64,000 nt of DNA from Candidatus Poribacteria bacterium (GTDB taxonomy: Bacteria; Poribacteria; WGA-4E; WGA-3G), in assembly GCA_022825665.1 (NCBI GenBank), contig JAJDWI010000153.1, positions 1-64,000 of the forward strand. Reading direction: 5' to 3'. Positions 27,282 to 36,653 of this stretch are shown piece by piece. The notes below the pieces were generated by a model. The model was not told the origin of the DNA. It ran no database searches and saw only the letters and a list, made by a program, of their open reading frames with translations. Made by a program: the position numbers and the translations under genes. Every line of letters starts with the position of its first letter. The first letter of the stretch is position 1.

Positions 27282-28757
27282 GTGGAGCCCTTAAAAAATA
27301 TAGAAAGTCTTGCCTACTTCAGTCCAGAGATACTTCTTGTGGTCTTTGCTGCTGCTGTCATTATCGCTGATCTTCTTATAAAAAATCGTGAAAGTGAATT
27401 AGTCGCGTATATCTCGCTTGTGGGACTCGGATGTTCCTTAGTTGCAATCCTAATTACCAATTCCCTAATCAACAGTAATGAACCGATACCCCTATTTTTT
27501 GGGATGATTCGTCTTGATGGCTTCGCTGTATTCTTCAAAATACTTCTGCTTTTGGCAACCGCTGCAACGATTCTATTCTCACTTCGCTCCGAAGAACTTG
27601 ATGCAAGACTAAAAGGTGAATACTATGCCTTATTGTTAGCAGTTACCTTTGGTATGTTTCTCATGGCATCGTCAACAAACCTGTTGATGATATTCATCTC
27701 GTTAGAAACGGTAAGTCTTACCTCCTATATTCTCGCTGGATTCTTGACGCATAGCCCACGTTCAAGCGAAGCAGCATTCAAATACATTACTTATGGTGCG
27801 GTTGCATCTGGAACGATGTTATTTGGATTGTCCATGATTTTCGGTATGGCTGGAACGGGAGATCTATCACAAATTAGTTCGCAAATAGCTTCAGTCCTTG
27901 CTTCTGGTGGTGTATCTACGCTCAGTGTGTTAATTGCGATCACTTTCATTTTAGCAGGTATAGGTTATAAAATCGCATCCGTTCCATTCCACATGTGGTC
28001 TCCCGATGTTTACGAAGGTGCTCCGATTCCGATAACAGCGTTTCTCTCTGTTGCATCAAAAGCAGCAGGGTTTGCGCTATTTCTTAGGTTTTTCCACGTA
28101 GGATTTGGTAAACCTGAAATCCTGCAATCTATTGATTGGGGATTTATATTAGCGATTGTTTCAGCACTTACAATGACTGTAGGAAACCTTGCAGCACTTC
28201 CACAACGGAATGTCAAACGTCTATTAGCATATTCAAGCATTGCCCACGGTGGTTACCTATTGATGGGTGCTGTCCTACTCACACCTGAGGGACTTGGTGC
28301 TATCTTCTTCTATCTGATCGTTTATTTATTCATGAATTTAGGCGCATTCTATGTTGTTGTTCTCATTGCTAACGAAGCAGGTACGGAGATGATTGATGGA
28401 TACCGAGGACTTGCTACTCGTGCCCCGTTAGTTGCAGGGGCAATGGCAATTTTCCTTTTCTCACTTACAGGAATTCCCCCGTTAGCAGGATTCTTTGGAA
28501 AATGGGTACTGTTTTACGCTGTGATAGGTGAAGGATTGTATTGGTTGGCATTTATCGGTTTGCTAAATAGTGTCGTTTCCCTTTACTACTACGCCCGCAT
28601 TGTAAAAGCGATGTATTTTGAGACATCGGAAGATACAAATGGTCTCTCATTTTCTACAGGCACTTTTGCCCTCCTAAGTGTTTTTGCTATTCCCACAATT
28701 TTCATAGGTCTTCTAAACATCTTCTATACCTTCTCAGATAAAATAACACTTCAATAA
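27282..28757 (+). CDS. nuoN: NADH-quinone oxidoreductase subunit N
   Basis: A 491-residue antiporter-like subunit, last in the operon. Characteristic stretches are LETVSLTSYILAGF, KIASVPFHMWSPDVYEGAPIPITAFLSVASKAAGFAL and KRLLAYSSIAHGGYLLMG. The start codon is GTG with AGGAGA immediately upstream. With NuoL, M and H it completes the set of pumping subunits. No nuoE, F or G follows; the next genes are a tRNA and a DUF1801 gene. Confidence 0.94.
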   Translation: MEPLKNIESLAYFSPEILLVVFAAAVIIADLLIKNRESELVAYISLVGLGCSLVAILITNSLINSNEPIPLFFGMIRLDGFAVFFKILLLLATAATILFSLRSEELDARLKGEYYALLLAVTFGMFLMASSTNLLMIFISLETVSLTSYILAGFLTHSPRSSEAAFKYITYGAVASGTMLFGLSMIFGMAGTGDLSQISSQIASVLASGGVSTLSVLIAITFILAGIGYKIASVPFHMWSPDVYEGAPIPITAFLSVASKAAGFALFLRFFHVGFGKPEILQSIDWGFILAIVSALTMTVGNLAALPQRNVKRLLAYSSIAHGGYLLMGAVLLTPEGLGAIFFYLIVYLFMNLGAFYVVVLIANEAGTEMIDGYRGLATRAPLVAGAMAIFLFSLTGIPPLAGFFGKWVLFYAVIGEGLYWLAFIGLLNSVVSLYYYARIVKAMYFETSEDTNGLSFSTGTFALLSVFAIPTIFIGLLNIFYTFSDKITLQ

Positions 28758-28778
28758 TATATAGACAATCTGAAACGG

Positions 28779-28807
28779 TTGACAAGCAGTATAGATTAGG
28801 GTATACT
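28779..28807 (+). promoter_or_regulatory. Putative sigma70 promoter of tRNA-Gln
   Basis: TTGACA, a 17-base spacer and TATACT, ending 14 bases before the mature tRNA. One of the two best promoter matches in the window. Confidence 0.65.
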
Positions 28808-28821
28808 TAACTTTAAGTCAA

Positions 28822-28892
28822 TGCCCGGTCGTCTAATGGTAGGACGCATGGCTCTGGACCATGTAGTGAAGGTTCGAGTCCTTCCCGGGCAG
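28822..28892 (+). tRNA. tRNA-Gln (anticodon CTG)
   Basis: A 71-base cloverleaf: acceptor arm TGCCCGG pairs with CCGGGCA, discriminator G; D arm GTC...GAC; anticodon arm CATGG-CTCTGGA-CCATG with CTG at positions 34-36; T arm GAAGG-TTCGAGT-CCTTC. No CCA is encoded. The ORF track runs a reading frame through it, which is spurious. Confidence 0.9.
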
Positions 28893-28949
28893 TTATTTTG
28901 TCGTAAAAAACTGTTTGAATTTCGTCGTATTGCCCTTAGAGGAGAACTT

Positions 28950-29384
28950 ATGGATCGGGTAGAAACTTCACCTGATGACTATATAGCCGATCAAGAACCA
29001 GAAACCCGTGCAGTTTTAGACGAACTTCACACGTTAATTAAGACTGCCTTACCAGACAGTGATTACTGCATGTGGGAAGGTGTATTCTGGGGTGGTAGCG
29101 AACAACACATCATTGGTTACGGTAATCTTTCTTATGTTCGGTCTGATAAGAAGAAAGTTGAATGGTTTCTGGTGGGGTTGACTCGGCAGAAGAATTACTT
29201 TAGCGTCTATATTAACGCAGTTGAAGGGAGACGTTATCTGGCAGAAATCTACAAAAACCGACTTGGGAAAGTCAAAACAGGGAAAAGTTCTATCAGTTTT
29301 CGTAACTTAGAAGATGTTAACGTTGATGTGTTGCGTGAAATGATTGAACATGCGGATAGATTGACTAACGAAAACGACACATAA
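28950..29384 (+). CDS. DUF1801 domain protein
   Basis: A 144-residue soluble protein of the DUF1801 (YdhG/YobT-like) fold: SPDDYIADQEPETRAVLDELHTLI, then PDSDYCMWEGVFWGG and a beta core ending SSISFRNLEDVNVDVLREMIEHA. Some members are described as iron-chaperone-like, but the biochemical role is unsettled. The track's start at 28821 lies in tRNA-Gln and must be wrong; ATG 28950 has GAGGAGA just upstream. It is flanked by the two tRNA genes. Confidence 0.82.
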   Translation: MDRVETSPDDYIADQEPETRAVLDELHTLIKTALPDSDYCMWEGVFWGGSEQHIIGYGNLSYVRSDKKKVEWFLVGLTRQKNYFSVYINAVEGRRYLAEIYKNRLGKVKTGKSSISFRNLEDVNVDVLREMIEHADRLTNENDT

Positions 29385-29430
29385 ATCAACATTTACAAGG
29401 AATCCTACCCATTTCAATATCTCAGTATCT

Positions 29431-29502
29431 GCCGCTATCGTCTAGGGGTTAGGACGGATGGTTCTCAGCCATCAAACCGGGGTTCGAATCCCCGTAGCGG
29501 TA
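29431..29502 (+). tRNA. tRNA-Glu (anticodon CTC)
   Basis: A 72-base cloverleaf: acceptor GCCGCTA with TAGCGGT (first pair G-U), discriminator A; D arm GTC..GAC around TAGGGGTTAG; anticodon arm GATGG-TTCTCAG-CCATC with CTC; T arm CGGGG-TTCGAAT-CCCCG. CCA is not encoded. Confidence 0.9.
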
Positions 29503-29593
29503 TCTCTTCTTTAGTGTAGACGGGAACATTACTTGTCCTTTGTCATAAAGCATAATCTTTCTTAACTTTCATCCAACGCTGGAGAATGCACAC

Positions 29594-31657
29594 ATGCATG
29601 ATAATCCTAAACATACCAACCGTTTAATTCACGAAACCAGCCCGTATTTACTCCAACACGCTCACAACCCAGTTGACTGGTACCCTTGGGGTGAAGAAGC
29701 CTTAAAACTCGCTAAAAGTGAACAGAAACCTATTCTGCTGAGTATAGGTTACTCAGCGTGCCACTGGTGTCACGTCATGGAACGCGAATCCTTTGAAAAT
29801 GAGGAAATCGCTGCAATCATGAACGAATTATTTGTGAACATCAAGGTAGATAGAGAAGAACGACCTGATTTAGACGAGATATATATGAACGCTGTGCAAG
29901 CCATGACCCGACAGGGTGGATGGCCCATGACAGTTTTCCTCACACCGGATTTGAAGCCATTTTATGGTGGCACCTATTATCCACCTGAAGATAGATATGG
30001 AAGACCTGGATTCCCTAAGGTGATGAATGCAGTTGCAGAGGCATTCAACGAAAAAAATGAACAGGTACTTGAACAAGCAGAACAAATCACAACGCAACTG
30101 AGCCAGATAAGCAATCTTGTTGATCCGCATGAACATGAACTTACGGAAGAACTCATGAACAAAGCTTTCCAGCATTACCGTTCCCAATTCGATGCACAAT
30201 ACGGTGGATTTGGTAATGCCCCAAAATTTCCGCCCAGCATGGGGCTTCCTTTCTTACTGCGTTATTGGCATCACAGTGGCAATGCAAATGCATTAGAAAT
30301 GGTAGAAACCACATTGCAAAAGATGGCGCGCGGTGGAATATATGACCAACTTGGCGGTGGATTTCACCGATATTCTACCGATGAGCGTTGGCTTGTTCCG
30401 CATTTTGAGAAGATGCTTTATGATAATGCACAACTTGTTGTCGCTTATTTTGAAGCATACCAAGCCACACAAAACACTTTTTATCGTGACATAGGCACAG
30501 AAACGTTAGATTATGTCCTACGCGAGATGTACGATGCAGAAAATGGAGGTTTCTATTCTACACAAGATGCGGATAGTGAAGGCGTGGAAGGCAAATTTTT
30601 TGTCTGGGAACCTTACGATGTGGAAGATATTATCGGAGAAAAGAACGCAGAAATATTCTGTGAGTATTACGACATCACACCGCAAGGCAATTTTGAGGGT
30701 GAGAATATCCTTCATGTGCAAACCCCATCGGACATTTTTGCCAGAAAACTTGGAATGGATAATGATGAATTAGAGGCACTCCTTGCAGATGGAAGACAGA
30801 AACTATTTGAAGAAAGAGAAAAGCGTATCAAACCTGGGTTAGATGACAAAATTCTGACCAGTTGGAACGGTATTATGATGCGCGGTATGACAATGGGGTA
30901 TCAGTTGACTGGAAAACCTGAATACCTTATTGCATGTGAGAAATCTGCTGAGTTTGTTTTAGCTACATTATCTCAAGATAACGGACTGCTATTGCGAACC
31001 TACCGTGCAGGTAAAAGCCATCTCAATGCATATCTTGAGGATTACTCATATTTCATCGCTGGCTTAATCGCTTTGTATGAAGCGAGTTTTGAACCGAGAT
31101 GGCTTACTGAAGCAGCACGTTTAGCACATCTCATGATTGACCAGTTCGGGGATGAAGAAGGCAATGGTTTCTTCTTCACAGGTAAAGTACATGAGACGCT
31201 GATTGTCCAATCTAAGTCTGCTTACGACGGTGCTACACCCTCTGGTGCATCCATGGCAATTCACAGCCTATTGCGTCTCGCGAAACATCTTGACAACCAA
31301 GGATTTTATGACAAAGCAGTGGAAACGTTGAAACTCTATTTCCATCAAATGGAAGTGATGCCTTCAGGTTCCGGACAACTGCTTTGTGAGTTAGCATTTC
31401 TATTGTCAACTCCAAAAGAGGTCGCTATAATTGGTAAAAAAGAAGATACAAAAACTGGGGAAATGTTAAGCGTGTTACACGGGATGTATCTACCTAATAA
31501 AATTGTCGCATTGACTGATTCCACTGAAGGCATTACGTTACCGCTCCTTGTAAATAAATCGCAAATTGATAACAACACAACTGCTTATATATGTGAGGAT
31601 TATGTCTGTAAAACTCCAACTACGGATGTTGATACGTTTTTGGACATGCTTCAATAA
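29594..31657 (+). CDS. Thioredoxin domain-containing protein, YyaL/SPATA20 family (DUF255)
   Basis: A 687-residue protein. The first 165 residues are the thioredoxin-like DUF255 domain with the opening [24 protein letters not shown], the redox motif CHWC at 56-59, and the hallmark [16 protein letters not shown]. The rest is an alpha/alpha-barrel like that of six-hairpin glycosidases or epimerases (for example [27 protein letters not shown]). The length is standard. Its function is poorly known; redox or sugar-modifying roles have been proposed. No signal peptide, so it is cytosolic. GGAGA lies eight bases before the ATG. Confidence 0.92.
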   Translation: MHDNPKHTNRLIHETSPYLLQHAHNPVDWYPWGEEALKLAKSEQKPILLSIGYSACHWCHVMERESFENEEIAAIMNELFVNIKVDREERPDLDEIYMNAVQAMTRQGGWPMTVFLTPDLKPFYGGTYYPPEDRYGRPGFPKVMNAVAEAFNEKNEQVLEQAEQITTQLSQISNLVDPHEHELTEELMNKAFQHYRSQFDAQYGGFGNAPKFPPSMGLPFLLRYWHHSGNANALEMVETTLQKMARGGIYDQLGGGFHRYSTDERWLVPHFEKMLYDNAQLVVAYFEAYQATQNTFYRDIGTETLDYVLREMYDAENGGFYSTQDADSEGVEGKFFVWEPYDVEDIIGEKNAEIFCEYYDITPQGNFEGENILHVQTPSDIFARKLGMDNDELEALLADGRQKLFEEREKRIKPGLDDKILTSWNGIMMRGMTMGYQLTGKPEYLIACEKSAEFVLATLSQDNGLLLRTYRAGKSHLNAYLEDYSYFIAGLIALYEASFEPRWLTEAARLAHLMIDQFGDEEGNGFFFTGKVHETLIVQSKSAYDGATPSGASMAIHSLLRLAKHLDNQGFYDKAVETLKLYFHQMEVMPSGSGQLLCELAFLLSTPKEVAIIGKKEDTKTGEMLSVLHGMYLPNKIVALTDSTEGITLPLLVNKSQIDNNTTAYICEDYVCKTPTTDVDTFLDMLQ

Positions 31658-31753
31658 TGAACAAGTTGCTGTAGCCATTTAAATAATATACATGTTTATG
31701 AACTTTATTATATGACGGTTATATCTCGTGCAATGGACACACGGAGGAAAGAA

Positions 31754-33019
31754 GTGAAACTTATTATAACCAAGCGATTGCTTATCGTGTTTCTGATATG
31801 TTCTATATTTGGATGCAGCGAAACAGAGGAACGAGAACCAGTCATTCCAGAAGTTAACTTAGAATTTGTAGGGTATATAGAGGTCGGAAAAGCAGAATTT
31901 ATGTTGACTGTGAAGCCGCTTACCAAGGAAATACCAATTTTGATAAAATTTGACTCCGTTGGGAAGGAATCGTTTCACATCTGGCAAATTATGGAGAGGG
32001 GACCTCTGTCACAGAATTTTACAGTGCTGATGGATACATCTGTGGTTTGGGAGGTGTCAATTTTGCCTGTCCCGGAAGGGATTACAAAGGAATATTCGTT
32101 GGTTGATTCTGGCATCTCCTCCGAGGATGAGTTAAGTGAATATGTGTTAGGAGAATCCTCAACAATTACAACACCGTCGTTTGTTCCGACCGTTGAACCT
32201 GAGACTGTGGTAATCCCTGAAGGTATGGTGCTGATTCCTGAGGGAGAATTTAGTATGGGAAACAACAATGGATCAGATGAAGAGAAACCGATGCATACTG
32301 TCTACGTTGATGCATTCTACATTGATATTCACGAAGTAACTGTAGGCGAATATGCTAAGTTTGTTAGAGAATCAGGTCACAGTCCCTTACCCGATTGGGT
32401 TGTTAATCGTTCTCCGACGGAAGAATATCCTGTTATAGGAGTAGGTTGGCACGATGCAATAGCATACGCGAAATGGGCAGGTAAACGTCTACCTACTGAA
32501 GCAGAATGGGAAAAGGCGGCGCGTGGTGGATTAAGTGGACATTTATACCCTTGGGGGAACGAACCACCTGACGGGACACAGTGTAATTATGCGGATAAAC
32601 ATACCGTTGATTTGGTCTGGAATTTTGATGGTGAGGAAAAACGTATTACTTGGGCGGATGAAGATGTAGATGATGGTTATAGATTCAATGCGCCAGTAGG
32701 GAGTTTTCTCCCTAATCCGTACGGTTTACACGATATGGCAGGTAACGTGTGGGAGTGGTGTCTTGACGAGTACGATCCAGATTTCTATGAGAATTCTCCG
32801 CTTGAAAATCCAATCGCAGGTAAAGATATATTAGATACAATAGAAAATTCAAGAACCATTATCACACATCGTGTAACTCGGGGTGGTTCTCACGCGTCTG
32901 GTGCCAATGGAATAAGGGTTTCTCTACGCAATGGAACATATCCTGTGAAAGAGTATAATGATGTCGGTTTTCGGTGTGTGAAACCTGTAAAAACTGAATT
33001 AAAGAAATTGGGACAGTAA
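31754..33019 (+). CDS. SUMF1/FGE-domain lipoprotein (non-catalytic type)
   Basis: A 421-residue predicted lipoprotein. GTG 31754 with GGAGG upstream gives signal peptide IVFLICSIFGC (lipobox Cys21); the track's 31712 start lacks a ribosome site. After a 130-residue N-terminal region the formylglycine-generating-enzyme-like (SUMF1) domain begins at GMVLIPEGEFSMG and ends RNGTYPVKEYNDVGFRCVK. True FGE has two active-site cysteines between the RGGS motif and the R.G segment. Here that segment is RGGSHASGANGIRVSLRNG with none, so it should not make formylglycine. A binding or structural envelope role is more likely. Confidence 0.82.
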   Translation: MKLIITKRLLIVFLICSIFGCSETEEREPVIPEVNLEFVGYIEVGKAEFMLTVKPLTKEIPILIKFDSVGKESFHIWQIMERGPLSQNFTVLMDTSVVWEVSILPVPEGITKEYSLVDSGISSEDELSEYVLGESSTITTPSFVPTVEPETVVIPEGMVLIPEGEFSMGNNNGSDEEKPMHTVYVDAFYIDIHEVTVGEYAKFVRESGHSPLPDWVVNRSPTEEYPVIGVGWHDAIAYAKWAGKRLPTEAEWEKAARGGLSGHLYPWGNEPPDGTQCNYADKHTVDLVWNFDGEEKRITWADEDVDDGYRFNAPVGSFLPNPYGLHDMAGNVWEWCLDEYDPDFYENSPLENPIAGKDILDTIENSRTIITHRVTRGGSHASGANGIRVSLRNGTYPVKEYNDVGFRCVKPVKTELKKLGQ

Positions 33020-33052
33020 TATAACTTCTGTATGATATAGCAACACACATTA

Positions 33053-33859
33053 TCATGTAAATCTGATAACATCCTTTTTAACGATTTCTTTGGTGTGATT
33101 GGTGTCTGCTTGTGCGATTAATTCCAATGTTTCTGGTGCTAAGCGATCTCTCACCTCTGCAGGTAAACGACTCTCTCCTCTGTCTTGTGGTCTATACCGT
33201 AAAACAAGAAAACAACGTTTCCGGTCCTTCGGTTTCCAAGGTAGTGCGCCGTGTGTCAGGAGTTCAGAGATTATCACAACATCACCTGCTTTTGGTATAA
33301 GGTTTACGACACCTTGTGGAATTTGGTTAACATCATCAATTGTGCCGTTATTGAATATGTGCTCAGGTCGGTCGTATTCTGCTTTGTGTGAACCGGGAAC
33401 AACTAACAGTCCACCATCACCAGGAAAGACATCTGTCAGATAAGGAAAAATGACGAAATCATCACAATAGATCCTACCGTTTCTGTTCTCAAAGCAGTTT
33501 CTGCCCTGCCCATAATCTTCTCTTGCACAATGTAGACGTAATGCTTCCTCAGACTCGGACATCCCCGCACGGTCAGCAATCATCGTTCCACGAAAAAGTT
33601 GCGGTTTATTGTCGGTCAGTTCTTTGATGATGGACCAAGTTGCAGGATGTAGGGCGAGTGCTTCCAAAGCCCTTGAGAACGCGACACCATTTGGAAGGTG
33701 TTTGCCACTGGAATCAAATCCTGGTGGAAGTTCATCGGGAGAAGCGTTGATGTAACTATTTGCTGCATCTTGGGCTGCTTTTAATTCTTCACCAGTAATT
33801 ACATTCTTCAGGTGTAAATATCCAGTTACATCAAAGAAATATCGTTGTTCAGGTGTCAT
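33053..33859 (-). CDS. Phytanoyl-CoA dioxygenase (PhyH) family protein
   Basis: A 268-residue Fe(II)/2-oxoglutarate oxygenase-type protein: opening YFFDVTGYLHLKNVI, the core strand FPGDGGLLVVPGSHKAEY and the distal His and Arg in ELLTHGALPWKPKDRKR. At the usual H-x-D iron motif the sequence reads HCA (His110, Ala112), so the carboxylate ligand seems to be missing. It lies seven bases downstream of the J-domain/SUMF1 gene on the same strand and is probably co-transcribed. The substrate is unknown; this family is often expanded in marine and sponge-associated bacteria. Confidence 0.85.
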   Translation of the reverse strand: MTPEQRYFFDVTGYLHLKNVITGEELKAAQDAANSYINASPDELPPGFDSSGKHLPNGVAFSRALEALALHPATWSIIKELTDNKPQLFRGTMIADRAGMSESEEALRLHCAREDYGQGRNCFENRNGRIYCDDFVIFPYLTDVFPGDGGLLVVPGSHKAEYDRPEHIFNNGTIDDVNQIPQGVVNLIPKAGDVVIISELLTHGALPWKPKDRKRCFLVLRYRPQDRGESRLPAEVRDRLAPETLELIAQADTNHTKEIVKKDVIRFT

Positions 33860-33866
33860 TATTACC

Positions 33867-34886
33867 TTAATCCTTTTTTACACATCGAAATCCTATGCTT
33901 GTAACAGCAAAGATGGGAACGTCTCTTGATCGATGAGATACGCGTAAATAATCTGATGGATAATACCATGTTCCTCCACGAAAGACACGTGAATTTTTGA
34001 CTGATTTATACTTATCAAGAATTCCTTCAATGCTGTCACCTGCAATTGGATTATGACGGGGTGAATTTACATAGAAATCGGATTGATAGGCATCGAGACA
34101 CCATTCCCGTACATTACCTACCATATCACACAGACCGTATCCATTCGGTGTATAACTTCCAACAGGTGTTGTGCGAATTGTAGCGATTCGTCCATCCCAG
34201 CGGTTGCCGTAGTTTGCTTTGTTTTTATCAATTGAATTACCCCACGGATAGGTTTGACCTATTAACCCACCGCGTGCGGCTTTCTCCCATTCCGCTTCTG
34301 TCGGTAGTCGTTTCTCTGACCATTGTGCATACGCCATTGCCGCATACCAACTTACTGCAACAACAGGATGGTTACTTTTTGATAACGGAAAACAACTATC
34401 GTCATCCCAGAGTTTTAAGTAGTTCCCATCATGGTATTCTTTTGGAATTCTGTCTTTTCTCCACTTTGGATTATCATCAACGAATGCTTTATATTGGTCA
34501 TTTGTGACGGGGTGTCTATCCATCAAAAAATTGTCAATGTAGACCGCATGTGTGGGTACCTCGTCCGCATCTCCGGTGTTACTTCCCATGATAAATTCAC
34601 CAGCGGGAATCAGCACCATCTCGTCACCATTGGCATCATACACAATATCGTAATTTACAGATTGTTTCAAATTAGATGGTTGATTCTGGTCGTAAAGTTC
34701 ACGTTTCACGACATCAGACAATACCTCATAAGCCTCTGTAATCTCTTGAAATAAGGCAGCAGCTTTATTTCCCGAACTTTTATCAGGATGATATTTTAGT
34801 GCGAGTTTTCGGTATGCCTTCTTTATTTCATTCGTAGATGCATCTCGTGATACATTCAAAATGGTGTAATAATTGCGTTCTTGCAT
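33867..34886 (-). CDS. J-domain/SUMF1 fusion protein
   Basis: A 339-residue fusion. Residues 1-70 are a J domain ([20 protein letters not shown], with HPD at 33-35), the part that stimulates DnaK-type ATPases. Residues about 88-339 are an FGE-like SUMF1 domain from [13 protein letters not shown] to [10 protein letters not shown]. The segment after RGGT ([16 protein letters not shown]) has no cysteines, so formylglycine formation is not expected. There is no signal peptide. A PhyH gene follows seven bases later. The fusion suggests recruitment of a chaperone to whatever the SUMF1 domain binds; this is inference. Confidence 0.85.
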   Translation of the reverse strand: MQERNYYTILNVSRDASTNEIKKAYRKLALKYHPDKSSGNKAAALFQEITEAYEVLSDVVKRELYDQNQPSNLKQSVNYDIVYDANGDEMVLIPAGEFIMGSNTGDADEVPTHAVYIDNFLMDRHPVTNDQYKAFVDDNPKWRKDRIPKEYHDGNYLKLWDDDSCFPLSKSNHPVVAVSWYAAMAYAQWSEKRLPTEAEWEKAARGGLIGQTYPWGNSIDKNKANYGNRWDGRIATIRTTPVGSYTPNGYGLCDMVGNVREWCLDAYQSDFYVNSPRHNPIAGDSIEGILDKYKSVKNSRVFRGGTWYYPSDYLRVSHRSRDVPIFAVTSIGFRCVKKD

Positions 34887-34929
34887 TGTGTTTTGAACTG
34901 AAAGAATTGATTGAACCTAACCAATTCTT

Positions 34930-35289
34930 TTATTGAATACCTAAAGCAGATTTTAGACATTCATCTATCTGTTGCATCGCAGAATCAGGAAGACTACCGA
35001 TAATTCGAAGAATCAAATTTTGGTCCTGGGTGACTAAATTTTCGCATTGAACAATGGAATTTAAGTGAAGTCCTGTTTGTTGTCCTTCAACTGTTGCAAT
35101 ATCCACATCATATTGTGTAGTTGCTCCGATCTTTCTTTGAGAACTACTGGTAATGATAGCAAGAATTGTATCATCAATCCGCTGATTCCATAAATCCGAT
35201 TGTACAACCAATGCTGGTCGTATTTTACTACCTGTGTTGTCGCTGTAAGGGAAATCTACAAGGACAATGTCACCGCGCTTAACTTTCAT
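34930..35289 (-). CDS. MazF/PemK-type toxin
   Basis: A 119-residue type II toxin of the CcdB/MazF fold: MKVKRGDIVLVDFPYSDNTG, then KIRPALVVQSDLWN and ILAIITSS, as in MazF/PemK endoribonucleases, which cleave mRNA and halt growth. The track's 35388 start lies well inside the antitoxin gene; ATG 35289 with GGAGAG upstream gives the standard N-terminus. The gene overlaps the end of the antitoxin by 11 bases, the usual arrangement for coupled translation. Confidence 0.88.
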   Translation of the reverse strand: MKVKRGDIVLVDFPYSDNTGSKIRPALVVQSDLWNQRIDDTILAIITSSSQRKIGATTQYDVDIATVEGQQTGLHLNSIVQCENLVTQDQNLILRIIGSLPDSAMQQIDECLKSALGIQ

Positions 35290-35548
35290 TTTCTCTCCGT
35301 GGATCCAGTTCATTGTAAACATCCATTTCCGGATCATCCCATCCTGCACGTAGTCCAGCTTGAACCAGTAGTGTCTGTTTTTCTTCAAGTGTTAAAGGAC
35401 TGTCATCGTATTGTATCACTTGCATCTGCGCGTATGTTTCTGCAGGTAATACAACATATTCTGCCTTTGTTTCTGGGTCTACAAGACGCACAAAGTTGTG
35501 TTTGGAATTTTTCACTGCTTCCCGAAGTTCTTCAGAAAGGGTAATCAT
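35279..35548 (-). CDS. Antitoxin paired with MazF-type toxin
   Basis: An 89-residue protein directly upstream of the toxin and overlapping it by 11 bases. The N-terminal half has VRLVDPETKAEYVVLPAETYAQM, a small family commonly seen before PemK/MazF toxins in planctomycetes and cyanobacteria. The C-terminal half is acidic (GWDDPEMDVYNELDP), as expected for a toxin-wrapping tail. A good AAGGAGA site precedes ATG. It probably also autoregulates the pair. Confidence 0.8.
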   Translation of the reverse strand: MITLSEELREAVKNSKHNFVRLVDPETKAEYVVLPAETYAQMQVIQYDDSPLTLEEKQTLLVQAGLRAGWDDPEMDVYNELDPRRENES

Positions 35549-35559
35549 GATTTTCTCCT

Positions 35560-36249
35560 TTATAATCCTAAAATTGCGAGTATTTCTTCCAACGTAGTAA
35601 TTTCGTAATCGGGTTGAATATCTGTGTTGTTGCTTATCCGTTCGCGGTTAAGCCAAACAGATGGTGCTCCAACATTCTTTGCACCTGCGACATCGTTCTC
35701 AAGCGAATCGCCTACATGCAGTAATTGTGAGAATTCACAACCTGCTTGCTGAGTAGCGACTTCAAAGATTTTTGGGTCAGGTTTTTCAACCTGTACATCT
35801 TGGGAGAAAACAACAAAGTCAAAACGATCTTCAAGTCCGCAGCGTTCCGGATATGTATTTCCATTTGAGAGTAACCCCAACTTAAAATGTTGTGCCAAAA
35901 CATTAAAGGTAGGTATCACATCCGGATATAATTCTATATCTTCAAAACGGTGCTTCCGATATATTGTATTCAGGTGTGCTGCAAGATTTTTGTCTGGGTA
36001 ACCTACATGTTCAAGTGTGCGTTCAAACGCTCCCATTCGAATTTCTTCAAGGTTCCAGATTTTGCCCTTTACCTCATCAGCATATTGATTGCGGATCCAG
36101 ATCATCTCGTCAATTGTGAGTTCTGTAACGCGTTGTGTTGGGACCCGTTCTTGCATCTCCAACAATGTCTGCTTGAGTGAGTGACGCATAACCTCCAGAA
36201 AATCCCACAAGGTCATGTCACCATCAAAAGAAATGGTAGATATATTCAA
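35560..36249 (-). CDS. HAD-superfamily hydrolase
   Basis: A 229-residue haloacid-dehalogenase-type hydrolase. Motif I is FDGDMTLWDF near the start, motif II LLSNGNTYP, motif III with the Lys of VEKPDPKIF, and motif IV HVGDSLENDVAGAKNVG. It likely dephosphorylates a small metabolite. The track begins at 36315, but TTG 36249 is preferred: GGGAGG lies five bases before it and the protein then starts right before motif I. The gene overlaps none of its neighbours with this start; it follows the SnoaL-like gene by 17 bases in the same operon. Confidence 0.85.
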   Translation of the reverse strand: MNISTISFDGDMTLWDFLEVMRHSLKQTLLEMQERVPTQRVTELTIDEMIWIRNQYADEVKGKIWNLEEIRMGAFERTLEHVGYPDKNLAAHLNTIYRKHRFEDIELYPDVIPTFNVLAQHFKLGLLSNGNTYPERCGLEDRFDFVVFSQDVQVEKPDPKIFEVATQQAGCEFSQLLHVGDSLENDVAGAKNVGAPSVWLNRERISNNTDIQPDYEITTLEEILAILGL

Positions 36250-36266
36250 GAATGCCTCCCGAAAAA

Positions 36267-36653
36267 CTAAGATATAAGCACACCGATTGAGGCGTGTATC
36301 TGTGCAAACTTCCACGAACCATCAAACATTTCTAACACACCTGTCATTCGCATAACGAATTCTTCTGGAGTGCCTTGCCACTTGAGTTTCCAGACCTGAC
36401 GTGTGTAGAACCATGCGATATCTATGCGTTCTTGTACATCAAGGGTAATGTAGGTGATGCTAAAATCCTCAGTACTTGCGACATGATTTCTATAATAAGC
36501 TGCAATTTCGTTGTTACCTTCAATGACTTCGTTTGCATCTGTGCCGATTTTTACATAGTGTGCGGCAGGGAGCATCATGGCAATAAGGGTTTCAGCATCT
36601 TTTGCAAGCAACGCGTCAAAATATGCTTTCACAGTATCATGCGCATTCGGCAT
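36267..36653 (-). CDS. SnoaL/NTF2-like protein
   Basis: A 128-residue single-domain protein with the NTF2-like cone fold: HDTVKAYFDALLAKDAETLIAMM, then HYVKIGTDANEVIEG and a beta sheet ending GVLEMFDGSWKFAQIHASI. The SnoaL-like_3 group is a likely home. Function ranges from enzyme to ligand-binding accessory domain. ATG 36653 (MPNAHD) is chosen, overlapping the TenA-like gene by 17 bases; the track's 36686 start extends further into it. Co-transcribed with the flanking genes. Confidence 0.75.
   Translation of the reverse strand: MPNAHDTVKAYFDALLAKDAETLIAMMLPAAHYVKIGTDANEVIEGNNEIAAYYRNHVASTEDFSITYITLDVQERIDIAWFYTRQVWKLKWQGTPEEFVMRMTGVLEMFDGSWKFAQIHASIGVLIS

Noticed and set aside
28821-28949. 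ORF-track extension of the DUF1801 gene through tRNA-Gln
   Set aside because: The first 43 codons translate the tRNA and its trailer; ATG 28950 has a good ribosome site.
31754-34886. SUMF1 proteins as sulfatase-activating FGEs
   Set aside because: Both lack cysteines in the expected active-site segment.
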